A stretch of 64,000 nucleotides of DNA from Macrostomum hystrix (lineage: Eukaryota > Platyhelminthes > Macrostomidae): contig CATNEN010000025.1 in the NCBI GenBank assembly GCA_950097015.1, positions 6,500,001 through 6,564,000 on the forward strand, given 5' to 3'. Both the position numbers and the translations under genes were made by a program. The notes below the pieces were generated by a model, which saw only the letters and a list, made by a program, of their open reading frames with translations, was not told where the DNA came from and made no database searches. How positions within the stretch are numbered: the first letter of the stretch is position 1; the number at the start of each line of letters is the position of its first letter. Of this stretch, positions 49,230 to 60,736 are shown one piece after another.

Positions 49230-49235
49230 AATAAA
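49230..49235 (+). promoter_or_regulatory. Polyadenylation signal AATAAA for the precursor gene
   Basis: Canonical hexamer 186 bp after the stop codon, in an AT-rich setting. It is a plausible 3' end for the small precursor transcript. Confidence 0.5.
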
Positions 49236-50249
49236 TATCTACTTGAGTTAGCTACTAAACTAAGTAGTGAGCTGCGCAAATGGATTTGGGAATAGATTTC
49301 GATTGCACTTTACAGCTAATCACGAGCGAGTTACCGAATACCCTAATGCCCAATGCGTGTTTTTTCCTAGATGGGATTTCTTCCCAGAAACTTTTTCGCA
49401 TGGCAAGGTCTGGCATTTGCATTATTGGTCGCAACTAGGATAAAAGACTGCCTGGACTGCTGATGGGATGGCGAAGTTTTTTGGGGCAATGGGAATGGGA
49501 AAAGACAGGTGCAAGCAGAAGCGTGTGAATCTTCTAGTTAATTAATTTAATTAATAGGTTAGGATTTTTTAAATACTTTAATGAAAAACTATTTAGTAAC
49601 ACGTTCATATTCCAGAACAACACAAAATTCAGCAGTTCGCTCGAGTTATTTTCTGCCCCTATATACGTACCTTCAATATCATATTTGCCCGTGTAATAGG
49701 CCGCGACCACTGCCGCAGATGATGAAGAGGCTGGGAGGCTGGGGGAAACTGGCTATCCCCATTGAAGACCAATTATCAGTAGCGGCTATCTGCACATCTG
49801 CAGGTGCACTAGATAGACCCAGCCTCTGGGCAGTTGGAATTTTCTTGTTAAAGCTCCAAATAGAGAGATCTGACATGCCATCTAGATAGATCGTAACATT
49901 GCATCTAGGCACTGTCTGACCTTAGGAATTCTGGGATTCTGAATTTGGGATTGTGGCGTGTCGGATAGATTTCTATAGTGCACTTCATTCTTAATCCAAC
50001 CGTCCAAATGGGATTTGTTTCCCGTTTCCTGATTTCTCCCGATCTGATAAGAGACCAAGTCAAAGGCGGGGCAGAAGGCTAGAAGGCTTTCCGCTTGTCG
50101 AAGATAATTAGGCTACTAATTTAACAAAGATTCATTCGACCTTTACAATAACCATGGAATACAAATGCAAACCAGCCGATTCACCGAAATCGGACCAAAG
50201 TACTGGCCAAATTTTATCGAATATAATATTAACCCTGCTAGTAGACCTG
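49236..50249. other. Intergenic, no gene seen
   Basis: Unique, moderately AT-rich sequence. Open frames on both strands around 49580-49910 overlap and show no recognisable domain, so I do not call a gene. Confidence 0.5.
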
Positions 50250-51140
50250 ACTAGAATCGAAGCAGGAATCGAAGGAGCAGTTGCAGATTGAATCGAAGCA
50301 GGAATCGAAGGACGAGGTGGCATCTAGAATGTAGGAATCAAGGAGTGGTAGCATCTAGAATGCAGGAATCGAAGGAGTGGTGGCATCTAGAATGCAGGAA
50401 TCGAAGGAGTGGTGGCATCTAGAATGCAGGAATCGAAGGAGTTGTGGCATCTAGAATGCAGGAATCGAAGGAGTTGTGGCATCTAGAATGCAGGTATTAA
50501 AGGAGTGGTGGCATCTAGAATGCAGGAATCGAAGGAGTTGTGGCATCTAGAATGCAGGAATCGAAGGAGTTGTGGCATCTAGAATGCAGGAATCGAAGGA
50601 GTTGTGGCATCTAGAATGCAGGAATCGAAGGAGTGGTAGCATCTAGAATGCAGGAATCGAAGGAGTTGTGGCATCTAGAATGCAGGAATCGAAGGAGTTG
50701 TGGCATCTAGAATGCAGGAATCGAAGGAGTTGTGGCATCTAGAATGCAGGAATCGAAGGAGTGGTAGCATCTAGAATGCAGGAATCGAAGGAGTTGTGGC
50801 ATCTAGAATGCAGGAATCGAAGGAGTGGTAGCATCTAGAATGCAGGAATCGAAGGAGTGGTGGCATCTAGAATGCAGGAATCGAAGGAGTGGTAGCATCT
50901 AGAATGCAGGAATCGAAGGAGTGGTAGCATCTAGAATGCAGGTATCGAAGGAGTGGTGGCATCTAGAATGCAGGTATCGAAGGAGTGGTGGCATCTAGAA
51001 TGCAGGAATCGAAGGAGTGGTGGCATCTAGAATGCAGGAATCGAAGGAGTGGTGGCATCTAGAATGCAGGAATCGAAGGAGTGGTGGCATCTAGAATGCA
51101 GGAATCGAAGGAGTTGTGGCATCTAGAATGCAGGAATCTC
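50250..51140 (+). repeat. 32-bp minisatellite upstream of ENTPD
   Basis: About 27 copies of a 32-bp unit containing 'gcatctagaatgcaggaatc', followed by gaaggag and either tggtg, tggta or ttgtg. The left two copies are diverged. XbaI-like tctaga occurs in almost every unit. Confidence 0.95.
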
Positions 51141-51756
51141 ACTAGCAGGTATATACGGAATCGTTGTACTGATGTATATGTGCTGTTGCACCAGAAATCT
51201 AAGTTGGAATTGCACTACTATTCAGGTAAAGTCGTCACATTAATCATACGCTGGTGCGAGGTTATATGCTTATTGGTTTATATAGATATTCCATTGCTTT
51301 GTGTTACACTCAGACAGCCCAGTTCAGCATCTGTTTCAGAAATAATATTTTACTGTCAAACCTGTTTATCAACAGTCGATACGAAGCAGCATCCTGCAAT
51401 GTTTCCAGCATCCCCTCTCTATCAGTTTTTCTTACCAAGAAACATAATCATTCTCTTCGGGGTGAACAAACAATGTTTGAAACGATTTTACATAGAAAAA
51501 CATGGGTGGGTAACCGCTGTGTTTTTGGAAACGCATACTTTAGTGCACTTTTGCCAGTGCAGCCTATCAGATTACACTGGATGGAGTGCGACTTGAGGCA
51601 CCCAGAGCCAACCAGAGTGCTTGCAGTCGCTGGCTAATATTATTAATAATTTTCTCGTTTTCTATCCTTTTATTTTTAGATTTTTTCTGGCCAAAAAAAT
51701 TCAGATAGATTTCAACATTGCTTTTGAATATTCAGAGTTCATTTATTTGTGTTGCT
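51141..51756 (+). promoter_or_regulatory. ENTPD 5' flank
   Basis: Unique sequence between the array and the ENTPD start codon. No defined promoter motif or other gene is seen. Confidence 0.35.
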
Positions 51757-54700
51757 ATGGTAACTAGTCGTCTCGGACTCACGCTGCTCTGCTACTGTCT
51801 TCTTTTAGAGGCCGTTAGAGCAAAGCTGAACTCTCTGCAAGGTGACGCTTTGTCAAAGGATGCAAGCCGCAGATTTAACAGCTTGCCCACTGATCAACGG
51901 CATCAACCAAACTCGGGCTGGAAGACATCGCGACCCACCCAGCAACCGATTGTAGCCACCCAGCAACCAATTCCATCCACCCAGCAACCGATTGTAGCCA
52001 CCCAGCAACCAATTCCATCCACCCAGCAACATATTGTAGCCACCCAGCAACCAATTCCATCCACCCAGCAACCGATTGTAGCCACCCAGCAACCAATTCC
52101 ATCCACCCAGCAACATATTGTAGCCACCCAGCAACCAATTCCATCCACCCAGCAACCGATTGTAGCCACCCAGCAACCAATTTTAGCCGCCCAGCGACCA
52201 ATTCCATCCACCCAGCAACCGATTCCATCAACCCAGCAACCGATTGTAGCCACCCAGCAACCGATTTTAGCCACCCAGCGACTGATTCAACCAGCCCAGC
52301 AACCGATTTTAGCCACCCAGCGACTGATTCAACCAGCCCAGCAACCGACACAAACAGCCCAGCAACCGACTCAAACAGCCCAGCAATCGACTCAAACAGC
52401 CCAGCAATCGACTCAACCAGCCCAGCAACCGACTCAAACAGCCCTGCAATCGACTCAAACAGCCCAGCAACCGACACAAACAGCCCAGCAACCGACTCAA
52501 ACAGCCCAGCAATCGACTCAACCAGCCCAGCAACCGACTCAACCAGCCCAGCAACCGACTCAAACAGCCCAGCAACCGACTCAAACAGCCCAGCAATCGA
52601 CTCAACCAGCCCAGCAACCGACTCAAACAGCCCAGCAATCGACTCAACCAGCCCAGCAACCGACTCAACCAGCCCAGCAACCGACTCAAACAGCCCAGCA
52701 ACCGACTCAAACAGCCCAGCAATCGACTCAACCAGCCCAGCAACCGACTCAAACAGCCCAGCAACCGACTCAAACAGCCCAGCAACCGACTCAAACAGCC
52801 CAGCAATCGACTCAACCAGCCCAGCAACCGACTCAACCAGCCCAGCAACCGACTCAAACAGCCCAGCAACCGACTCAACCAGCCCAGCAACCGATGCCAG
52901 ACAAGTACCTGCTCGTGCTAGACGCAGGCAGCACAGGCACCAGAATCAACGTCATGCACTTCCAGCCAGACGCGGGCCATTCAGCTGGTCTGCGTCTCGT
53001 CCGCTTGGATTACGAGAGCGTCCGGCCCGGGCTCTCGGCCTATCGGCACTTCCCCAACCGGGTGGCGGCGAACCTGGCCCCGCTGTTGGCCTTCGCGGCG
53101 CAGCGCGTGCCAGCGGAGGCGCCGCCGACGGCAGCGGTGCTGGCCGCCACGGCCGGACTGCGGAGCCTCCAGCGATCCGACCAGCAGCGACTGCTGATGT
53201 CGGTCAGGCGGGCTTTGAAGACTGGCGCAGCCAGAGGGTCGAGAATCGGGCCGACCTCGGCTCGAGTGCTCAGCGGCACCGAGGAGGCGCTGTTCGGCTG
53301 GCTGGCCGTGAACTTCCTCATGAACTCGCTGGGCCGTGGCGCGAACTCTGCGGCCAGCACCTACGGCATGCTGGACATGGGCGGCGGCTCCACCCAGATT
53401 GTCTTCCAGCCGGAGCAGCCAGACCCGGCAGATCAGTACTCGGTGCCGTTCCGCACCCTCGGCGGCCGGGTGTTTGTGCTGCATCAGCACAGCTACCAGA
53501 CGCTTGGAATGTCGCAGGTGAGATGACTTTCAATTTTTGGAAAGTCCGGCTTTTGAGCTACTATAAGTAGACAAAAAGCACACTGATGCTTTTTTTATAA
53601 AAACAAACAAAAATGAGCGCAAAAGTTCGTTGTGCACTTTTAAATTGTATCACGCAAAGGGAAGTTGTAGGCCAGTGCGTTTGGCTGCTGAATGTGTGGT
53701 CTGGAGTTCGAATTTCAGGACAGGGGAAAAATAGTTATGATTGCTGGAGGGCGACTGAGGACAACGTTTAGTGGCACTAGACCCGCAGCCAGCGAGGAGG
53801 CAATTCTGCCTATTCCGCTGACTCCTGAGCACACACGCACACAGATACTGTACGCAGGCATTCACTCACACAGGTGTGTACATCTGCCCTGACTTTCTCA
53901 TCGTCAGAAAGTTTACACTTTCACTGTGCCTCGGAGGTTGGCCCTTAAGGGCGTAAAATTGCACGACAAGCCCTCAAGCCTTCTCTCTAAATAAATGTGG
54001 CCTCGCTGCGGAATCGAGCTCAGGGACGTTGGTGCAAGAGGCAAACTCTTTATAACCGCTCAGCCACTCACCTCCAAGCACAGGGAAAACAGTAGGCGTC
54101 CTTGATTGATAGATTGAAATAACAGCCAATGATACAGCCGCAGCTTTTAAATTTCTGCGTACAGCGTATTGCGGTAGGGCCCAGTCCACGGACTGAACAG
54201 TTGCAGAAGTGGACTAAACCTAATAGGGTTGTTTCTAAGTGATTTCAATCTCATTTCGTCATTTGCCAGGTGACCCTCGACCTTCTCGGCCACAGCGAGG
54301 ACAGCGGCGACGGACACTTTGTGACCCCCTGCCTGGCGGCCAACTTTTCCGCCAATTTCAGCTTCGGCGCCATCACTGTTGTAGTTCAGGGCGACAATCA
54401 GGTTAGCGATGCCGAACGGTTCGATCTGTGCGCTCAGCAACACGAGCATCGACTCAATGCGGCCAATGTGCACAGGTAGGCGGCGGCTTCTGGAGGAGTT
54501 TAACAGGGGTGACTGAAGTTTAAAAAGGGAGACTGTAGTTTAACAGGGGAGATGTAGTTTAACAAGGGAGATGTAGTTTAACAGGGGTGACTGAAGTTTA
54601 AAAGGGGAGACTGTGGTTTAACAGTGGAGATGTAGTTTAACAGGGGAGACTGTAGTTTAACAGGGGAGACTGTAGTTTAACAGGGGATACTGTAGTTTAA

Positions 54701-57700
54701 CAGGGGAGACTGTAGTTTAACAGGGGAGACTGTTGTTTAACAGGGGAGACTGTAGTTTAACAGGGGAGATGTAGTTTAACAGGGGAGACTGTAGTTTAAC
54801 AGGGGAGATGTAGTTTAACAGGGGAGATGTAGTTTAACAGGGGAGATGTAGTTTAACAGGGGAGATGTAGTTTAACAGGGGAGATGTAGTTTAACAGGGG
54901 AGACTGTAGTTTAACAGGGGAGATGTAGTTTAACAAGGGAGATGTAGTTTAACAGGGTAGACTGTAGTTTAACAGGGGAGATGTAGTTTAACAGGGGAGA
55001 TGTAGTTTAACAGGGGAGATGTAGTTTAACAGGGGAGATGTAGTTTAACAGGGGAGATGTAGTGTAACAGGGGAGACTGTAGTTTAACAGGGGAGACTGT
55101 AGCTTAACAGGGGAGATGTAGTTTAACAGGGGAGACTGTTGTTTAACAGGGGAGACTGTAGTTTAACAGGGGAGACTGTAGTTTAACAGGGGAGATGTAG
55201 TTTAACAGGGGAGATGTAGTTTAACAGGGGAGACTGTAGTTTAACAGGGGAGATGTAGTTTAACAGGGGAGATGTAGTTTAACAGGGGAGACTGTAGTTT
55301 AACAGGGGAGATGTAGTTTAACAGGGGAGATGTAGTTTAACAGGGGAGACTGTAGTTTAACAGGGGAGATGTAGTTTAACAGGGGAGATGTAGTTTAACA
55401 GGGGAGATGTAGTTTAACAGGGGAGATGTAGTTTAACAGGGGAGATGTAGTTTAACAGGGGAGACTGTAGTTTAACAGGGGAGATGTAGTTTAACAAGGG
55501 AGATGTAGTTTAACAGGGGAGACTGTAGTTTAACAGGGGAGATGTAGTTTAACAAGGGAGATGTAGTTTAACAGGGTAGACTGTAGTTTAACAGGGGAGA
55601 TGTAGTTTAACAGGGGAGATGTAGTTTAACAGGGGTGACTGAAGTTTAAAAGGGGAGACTGTGGTTTAACAGGGGAGATGTAGTTTAACAGGGGAGACTG
55701 TAGTTTAACAGGGGAGATGTAGTTTAACAAGGGAGATGTAGTTTAACAGGGGAGACTGTAGTTTAACAGGGGAGACTGTAGTTTAACAGGGGATACTGTA
55801 GTTTAACAGGGGAGACTGTAGTTTAACAGGGGAGACTGTTGTTTAACAGGGGAGACTGTAGTTTAACAGGGGAGATGTAGTTTAACAGGGGAGACTGTAG
55901 TTTAACAGGGGAGATGTAGTTTAACAGGGGAGATGTAGTTTAACAGGGGAGATGTAGTTTAACAGGGGAGATGTAGTTTAACAGGGGAGATGTAGTTTAA
56001 CAGGGGAGACTGTAGTTTAACAGGGGAGATGTAGTTTAACAAGGGAGATGTAGTTTAACAGGGTAGACTGTAGTTTAACAGGGGAGATGTAGTTTAACAG
56101 GGGAGATGTAGTTTAACAGGGGAGATGTAGTTTAACAGGGGAGATGTTGTTTAACAGGGGAGATGTAGTGTAACAGGGGAGACTGTAGTTTAACAGGGGA
56201 GACTGTAGCTTAACAGGGGAGATGTAGTTTAACAGGGGAGACTGTTGTTTAACAGGGGAGACTGTAGTTTAACAGGGGAGACTGTAGTTTAACAGGGGAG
56301 ATGTAGTTTAACAGGGGAGACTGTAGTTTAACAGGGGAGATGTAGTTTAACAGGGGAGATGTAGTGTAACAGGGGAGACTGTAGTTTAACAGGGGAGACT
56401 GTAGTTTAACAGGGGAGATGTAGTTTAACAGGGGAGATGTAGTTTAACAGGGGAGACTGTAGTTTAACAGGGGAGATGTAGTTTAACAGGGGAGACTGTA
56501 GTTTAACAGGGGAGATGTAGTTTAACAGGGGAGACTGTAGTTTAACAGGGGAGATGTAGTTTAACAGGGGAGACTGTAGTTTAACAGGGGAGATGTAGTT
56601 TAACAGGGGAGATGTAGTTTAACAGGGGAGACTGTAGTTTAACAGGGGAGATGTAGTTTAACAGGGGAGACTGTAGTTTAACAGGGGAGATGTAGTTTAA
56701 CAGGGGAGATGTAGTTTAACAAGGGAGATGTAGTTTAACAGGGTAGACTGTAGTTTAACAGGGGAGATGTAGTTTAACAGGGGAGATGTAGTTTAACAGG
56801 GGAGACTGTAGTTTAACAGGGGAGATGTAGTTTAACAAGGGAGATGTAGTTTAACAGGGTAGACTGTAGTTTAACAGGGGAGATGTAGTTTAACAGGGGA
56901 GATGTAGTTTAACAGGGGAGATGTAGTTTAACAGGGGAGATGTAGTTTAACAGGGGAGATGTAGTGTAACAGGGGAGACTGTAGTTTAACAGGGGAGACT
57001 GTAGCTTAACAGGGGAGATGTAGTTTTACAGGGGAGACTGTTGTTTAACAGGGGAGACTGTAGTTTAACAGGGGAGACTGTAGTTTAACAGGGGAGATGT
57101 AGTTTAACAGGGGAGATGTAGTTTAACAGGGGAGACTGTAGTTTAACAGGGGAGATGTAGTTTAACAGGGGAGACTGTAGTTTAACAGGGGAGATGTAGT
57201 TTAACAGGGGAGATGTAGTTTAACAGGGGAGACTGTAGTTTAACAGGGGAGATGTAGTTTAACAGGGGAGATGTAGTTTAACAGGGGAGACTGTAGTTTA
57301 ACAGGGGAGATGTAGTTTAACAAGGGAGATGTAGTTTAACAGGGTAGACTGTAGTTTAACAGGGGAGATGTAGTTTAACAGGGGAGATGTAGTTTAACAG
57401 GGGAGATGTAGTTTAACAGGGGAGATGTAGTTTAACAGGGGAGATGTAGTGTAACAGGGGAGACTGTAGTTTAACAGGGGAGACTGTAGCTTAACAGGGG
57501 AGATGTAGTTTTACAGGGGAGACTGTTGTTTAACAGGGGAGACTGTAGTTTAACAGGGGAGACTGTAGTTTAACAGGGGAGATGTAGTTTAACAGGGGAG
57601 ATGTAGTTTAACAGGGGAGACTGTAGTTTAACAGGGGAGATGTAGTTTAACAGGGGAGACTGTAGTTTAACAGGGGAGATGTAGTTTAACAGGGGAGATG

Positions 57701-58978
57701 TAGTTTAACAGGGGAGACTGTAGTTTAACAGGGGAGATGTAGTTTAACAGGGGAGATGTAGTTTAACAGGGGAGACTGTAGTTTAACAGGGGAGATGTAG
57801 TTTAACAGGGGAGATGTAGTTTAAGAGGAGAGTCTTAAGGTTTTAACATATAGCTTTACTTATCAGATTGTTATTACACAGGTCAGACTATAGTTTTACA
57901 GGACGCTAAAGTTTAACAGGCGAGGCTGTAGGATTTAACAGGTTAGACCCTGTCCAGGGTCTAACCTGTAAAAACAGGCGAAACTTTAGGTGAACAGGTG
58001 AGAAAGCAGGTAAACAGGTGAGAAAGCAAGTTAACAGGTGAGAAAGCAGGTTAACAGGTGAGAAAGCAGGTTAACAGGTGAGAAAGCAGGTTAACAGGTG
58101 AGAAATCAGGTTAACAGGTGAGAAAGCAGATTAACAGGTGAGAAATTAGGTCAACACGTGAGATAGCGGGTTAACAGATGAGACAGTAGGTTGACAGGTG
58201 ACAAATTAGGTTAAAAGGTGAGAAATTAGATAAACAGGTGAGAATTAGGTTAACATGTGAGAAAGCCGGTCAATGGGTGATAAATTAGGTTAACTGGTGA
58301 GAAAGTGGGCTAATAGATGAGACAATTTTGTTGGTGATGAGGCTGTCATTTTAAAAGTTTGTAAACAAACTATCCCATTATTTTTCTCCCGAAAATCGCA
58401 GACTGCCGCAGTCTCCAACAATGCGCTTTGTCGCCGTGTCGTCCTATTATTATTCGGCCAACACATTCTGGCAGGAGTGGCCAGACACAGCCATGCCAGT
58501 CCCGGGCCAGCTCACAGTTGCCTACCTGGCCTCCGCGGCTCGCACCGCTTGTCGCCGGCCGGTTAGTCGAGGCCGCTACGCGCCCTACACCTGTATCGGC
58601 CTAGTGCACATCTCCAACCTGCTGGCCAAGGGCTATGGTTTCCCAGCGGAGCAGAGACTCTACGTCACCGACAAGATCGACGGCCACTCAGCCAATTGGC
58701 CGCTAGGGCTGGCCGTGCACTGGCTCACTGGCGACGGAGCCGACGGATTCAGCGTTGGCAACTCTAGGAGAGTGCTCCACGGCGGCCAAGCTGACGGCAC
58801 CTTCGCCGATAAGACCGGCGACAGTGGCGAAACTTTCGAGTCTTTTGCCGGAGTCGACGAGCAGCCGGCATTGCCGCGTCCGTCTAAAACAGCTGCTCAA
58901 ATTGAGCACACGCCCTGCTGGCTGTTGACGGTGGCTCTGACTGTGCTAGCAGCTGTGACGCAACTGGGACTCGTCTGA
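51757..58978 (+). CDS. Ecto-nucleoside triphosphate diphosphohydrolase (GDA1/CD39 family, ENTPD5/6-like) with repeat stalk
   Basis: Three exons: 51757-53517, 54270-54475 and 58402-58978. Phases match and give 847 residues, about twice the usual 430-500. The protein hydrolyses nucleoside di- or triphosphates in the secretory lumen or outside the cell. A signal peptide ('LGLTLLCYCLLLEAVRA') is followed by a roughly 320-residue stalk of QQPxxxx heptads (51945-52890). The catalytic domain has the apyrase conserved regions in order: LDAGSTGTRI, AATAGLR, GTEEALFGWLAVNF, LDMGGGSTQIVF and, near the end, 'DGHSANWPLGLAVHWLTG'. 'SVRPGLSAY' and the missing N-terminal second membrane anchor favour ENTPD5/6. 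A final hydrophobic run ('CWLLTVALTVLAAVTQLGLV') suggests a GPI signal or membrane anchor. The start is the ATG just before the signal peptide. Intron 2 is almost wholly minisatellite. Confidence 0.9.
51945..52890 (+). repeat. Coding 21-bp minisatellite (heptapeptide stalk of ENTPD)
   Basis: About 45 copies of a 21-bp unit encoding QQPIVAT, QQPIPST, QQPTQTA, QQPTQPA or QQSTQPA. The left third uses I-containing heptads and the right two thirds T-containing heptads, with longer blocks duplicated. The period is a multiple of three, so unit gain or loss keeps the frame. Thr, Ser and Pro richness suggests an O-glycosylated mucin-like stalk. Confidence 0.95.
53738..54078 (-). repeat. SINE family 1, copy D, in ENTPD intron 1
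   Basis: Nearly full-length copy in the same orientation as A-C. It lacks about 12 bp of the 'gcggctgcgcc' part (near 53990). The tRNA-like head lies at about 54005-54075. Confidence 0.8.
54495..57830 (+). repeat. 19/20-bp minisatellite, 3.3 kb, in ENTPD intron 2
   Basis: About 170 copies of two interleaved unit types: 20-bp gagactgtagtttaacaggg and 19-bp gagatgtagtttaacaggg(g). Marker variants (gtagcttaac, gtagtgtaac, gggtagac, aagggag, gttgtttaac, gttttaca) recur in the same order several times, for example at 54930-55200, 56040-56300, 56840-57060 and 57310-57560. This reveals segmental duplications of several hundred bp. Confidence 0.97.
57960..58315 (+). repeat. 20-bp minisatellite aggtgagaaagcaggttaac, ENTPD intron 2
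   Basis: About 17 copies, well conserved at the left and decaying to the right (attaggt, agccggt, gatagcggg variants). The 'ttaacagg' core is shared with the adjacent 3.3-kb array, so the two may have a common origin. Each good copy contains GGTGAG, a donor-like word. Confidence 0.9.
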
Positions 58979-59054
58979 CCTTCAACCGAGCTTGGAATGT
59001 CTTGACTAGTTTTTTGAAACTATCTTTCATATCTTGACTGCTGTGGTTAATATT
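58979..59054 (+). other. ENTPD 3' flank
   Basis: Short unique sequence following the stop codon. No polyadenylation signal was identified. Confidence 0.4.
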
Positions 59055-59190
59055 TGGAAATATTTCCGCGGGACAGACCGAGAGGACGGGAGTTCGAATC
59101 GCAGAAAATTCTGTGAGTGTGGCGACTCCCTAGTCCATGGACTGAACAGCTGTACAAAGCCTTTGGAGTGTGACTGCCTGTACATCTAAT
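59055..59190 (+). repeat. SINE family 2 related copy
   Basis: The plus strand shows a B-box-like 'gggagttcgaatcgc', then 'ccctagtccatggactgaac'. This is the same order of modules as in the family 2 element at 33895-34146. A second 'gtgagttcgaatccc' lies at 59248. Confidence 0.55.
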
Positions 59191-59624
59191 CAAAATTGGT
59201 GGGGCATAATTTCTAACTTCTATTTCTTCCTATGAGTAAAGGTTGTGAGTTCGAATCCCATCATTTGTAACAATTTACAAAAGTTCGTTAAGATCACTTT
59301 GGCATCTACAGACAAAAAACAAGTGTTTGAAATAGCGCCAGGTAAATTATATTTCTGCTCGATTTTATTTCTTTTTCTCCCTTTGTTGTAATGTGCCTTG
59401 TCGTGTACTTTTAAAGTGTCGGAAATTTGTCTTTTTTATTGTTTATTGCTCTATCTATATGGAAAAACAACCGCTAACTTGAACGCAAACCTCACCCAAT
59501 CACCCACTAGATAGATTTTGGTGTTTAAAAAAATGGAAAGTTGAAAATATATTATGCATATTTGCAAACATGCCGAGCTGAAAAGTTAAAAATTTATTAT
59601 TTACCTAGAATGTCTTACTAAGTC
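59191..59624. other. Intergenic, no gene seen
   Basis: AT-rich unique sequence leading into the following array. Confidence 0.5.
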
Positions 59625-60378
59625 AATACAGTATCAGTACACAATCTGTGTACAGTATCAGTACACAATCTGTGTACAGTATCAGTACACAATCTGTGTA
59701 CAGTATCAGTACACAATCTGTGTACAGTATCAGTACACAATCTGTGTACAGTATCAGTACACAATCTGTGTACAGTATCAGTACACAATCTGTGTACAGT
59801 ATCAGTACACAATCTGTGTACAGTATCAGTACACAATCTATGTACAGTATCAGTACACAATCTATGTACAGTATCAGTACACAATCTGTGTACAGTATCA
59901 GTACACAATCTATGTACAGTATCAGTACACAATCTGTGTACAGTATCAGTACACAATCTATGTACAGTATCAGTACACAATCTGTGTACAGTATCAGTAC
60001 ACAATCTGTGTACAGTATCAGTACACAATCTGTGTACAGTATCAGTACACAATCTGTGTACAGTATCAGTACACAATCTATGTACAGTATCAGTACACAA
60101 TCGATGTACAGTATCAGTACACAATCGATGTACAGTATCAGTACACAATCGATGTACAGTATCAGTTCACAATCGATGTACAGTATCAGTTCACAATCGA
60201 TGTACAGTATCAGTACACAATCTGTGTACAGTATCAGTTCACAATTGATGTACAGTATCAGTTCACAATCGATGTACAGTATCAGTTCACAATCGATGTA
60301 CAGTATCAGTACACAATCTGTGTACAGTATCAGTTCACAATCGATGTACAGTATCAGTTCACAATCGATGTACAGAAT
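59625..60378 (+). repeat. 24-bp minisatellite between ENTPD and FBXO4-like genes
   Basis: About 31 copies of a 24-bp unit containing 'gtacagtatcagtacacaat'. The left part ends units in ctgt and the right part in cgat, with a gttcac variant spreading at the right. This makes a directional gradient of variants. The period of three makes it open in both directions, but there is no sign of real coding. Confidence 0.95.
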
Positions 60379-60736
60379 GCACCGTTTTAGTGCAGTATTA
60401 TTGTTTGTAAGGTAGTATTTTTCTGATACAATTCTTTTTTCAAAAGTACATAATGAGGGAAATATGTACTAACTAAAAAAATGTTCGAAGTCTCAACCAA
60501 GAAGGTGCAAGCTTCATTTACCAAACAAAGAATACATTGAACAGTTTGAGCAACCAGCTAGTCACGCTTTGAGCACGGACTAACGATGAAAAAAAGAGAT
60601 CATTAGGCAGAGCGGGCACTGCTTCTAGAGAAAGTTAAGTAACGGAAGGCTAGGATGATCTATTGTTTTCGAGTCTAGTTAGGACTGACTTAAGAAGAAC
60701 GAATCCACAGTTCTGCTTTAGCATTCGACAACAAAA
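60379..60736 (+). promoter_or_regulatory. 5' flank of the F-box gene
   Basis: Unique sequence before the ATG at 60737. No specific promoter element is assigned. Confidence 0.35.

Noticed and set aside
49581..49912. Overlapping open frames on both strands
   Set aside because: Neither frame resembles a known domain, splice sites are not evident, and each looks like a chance frame in unique intergenic DNA.
51081..51637. 171- and 127-codon frames upstream of ENTPD
   Set aside because: One starts inside the 32-bp minisatellite. Composition is irregular, the two frames overlap in different phases, and no domain is recognised.
59618..60415. Frames of 176 and 255 codons in the 24-bp array
   Set aside because: The unit length is a multiple of three and lacks stops on either strand. 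The products are pure repeats with no splice or promoter support.
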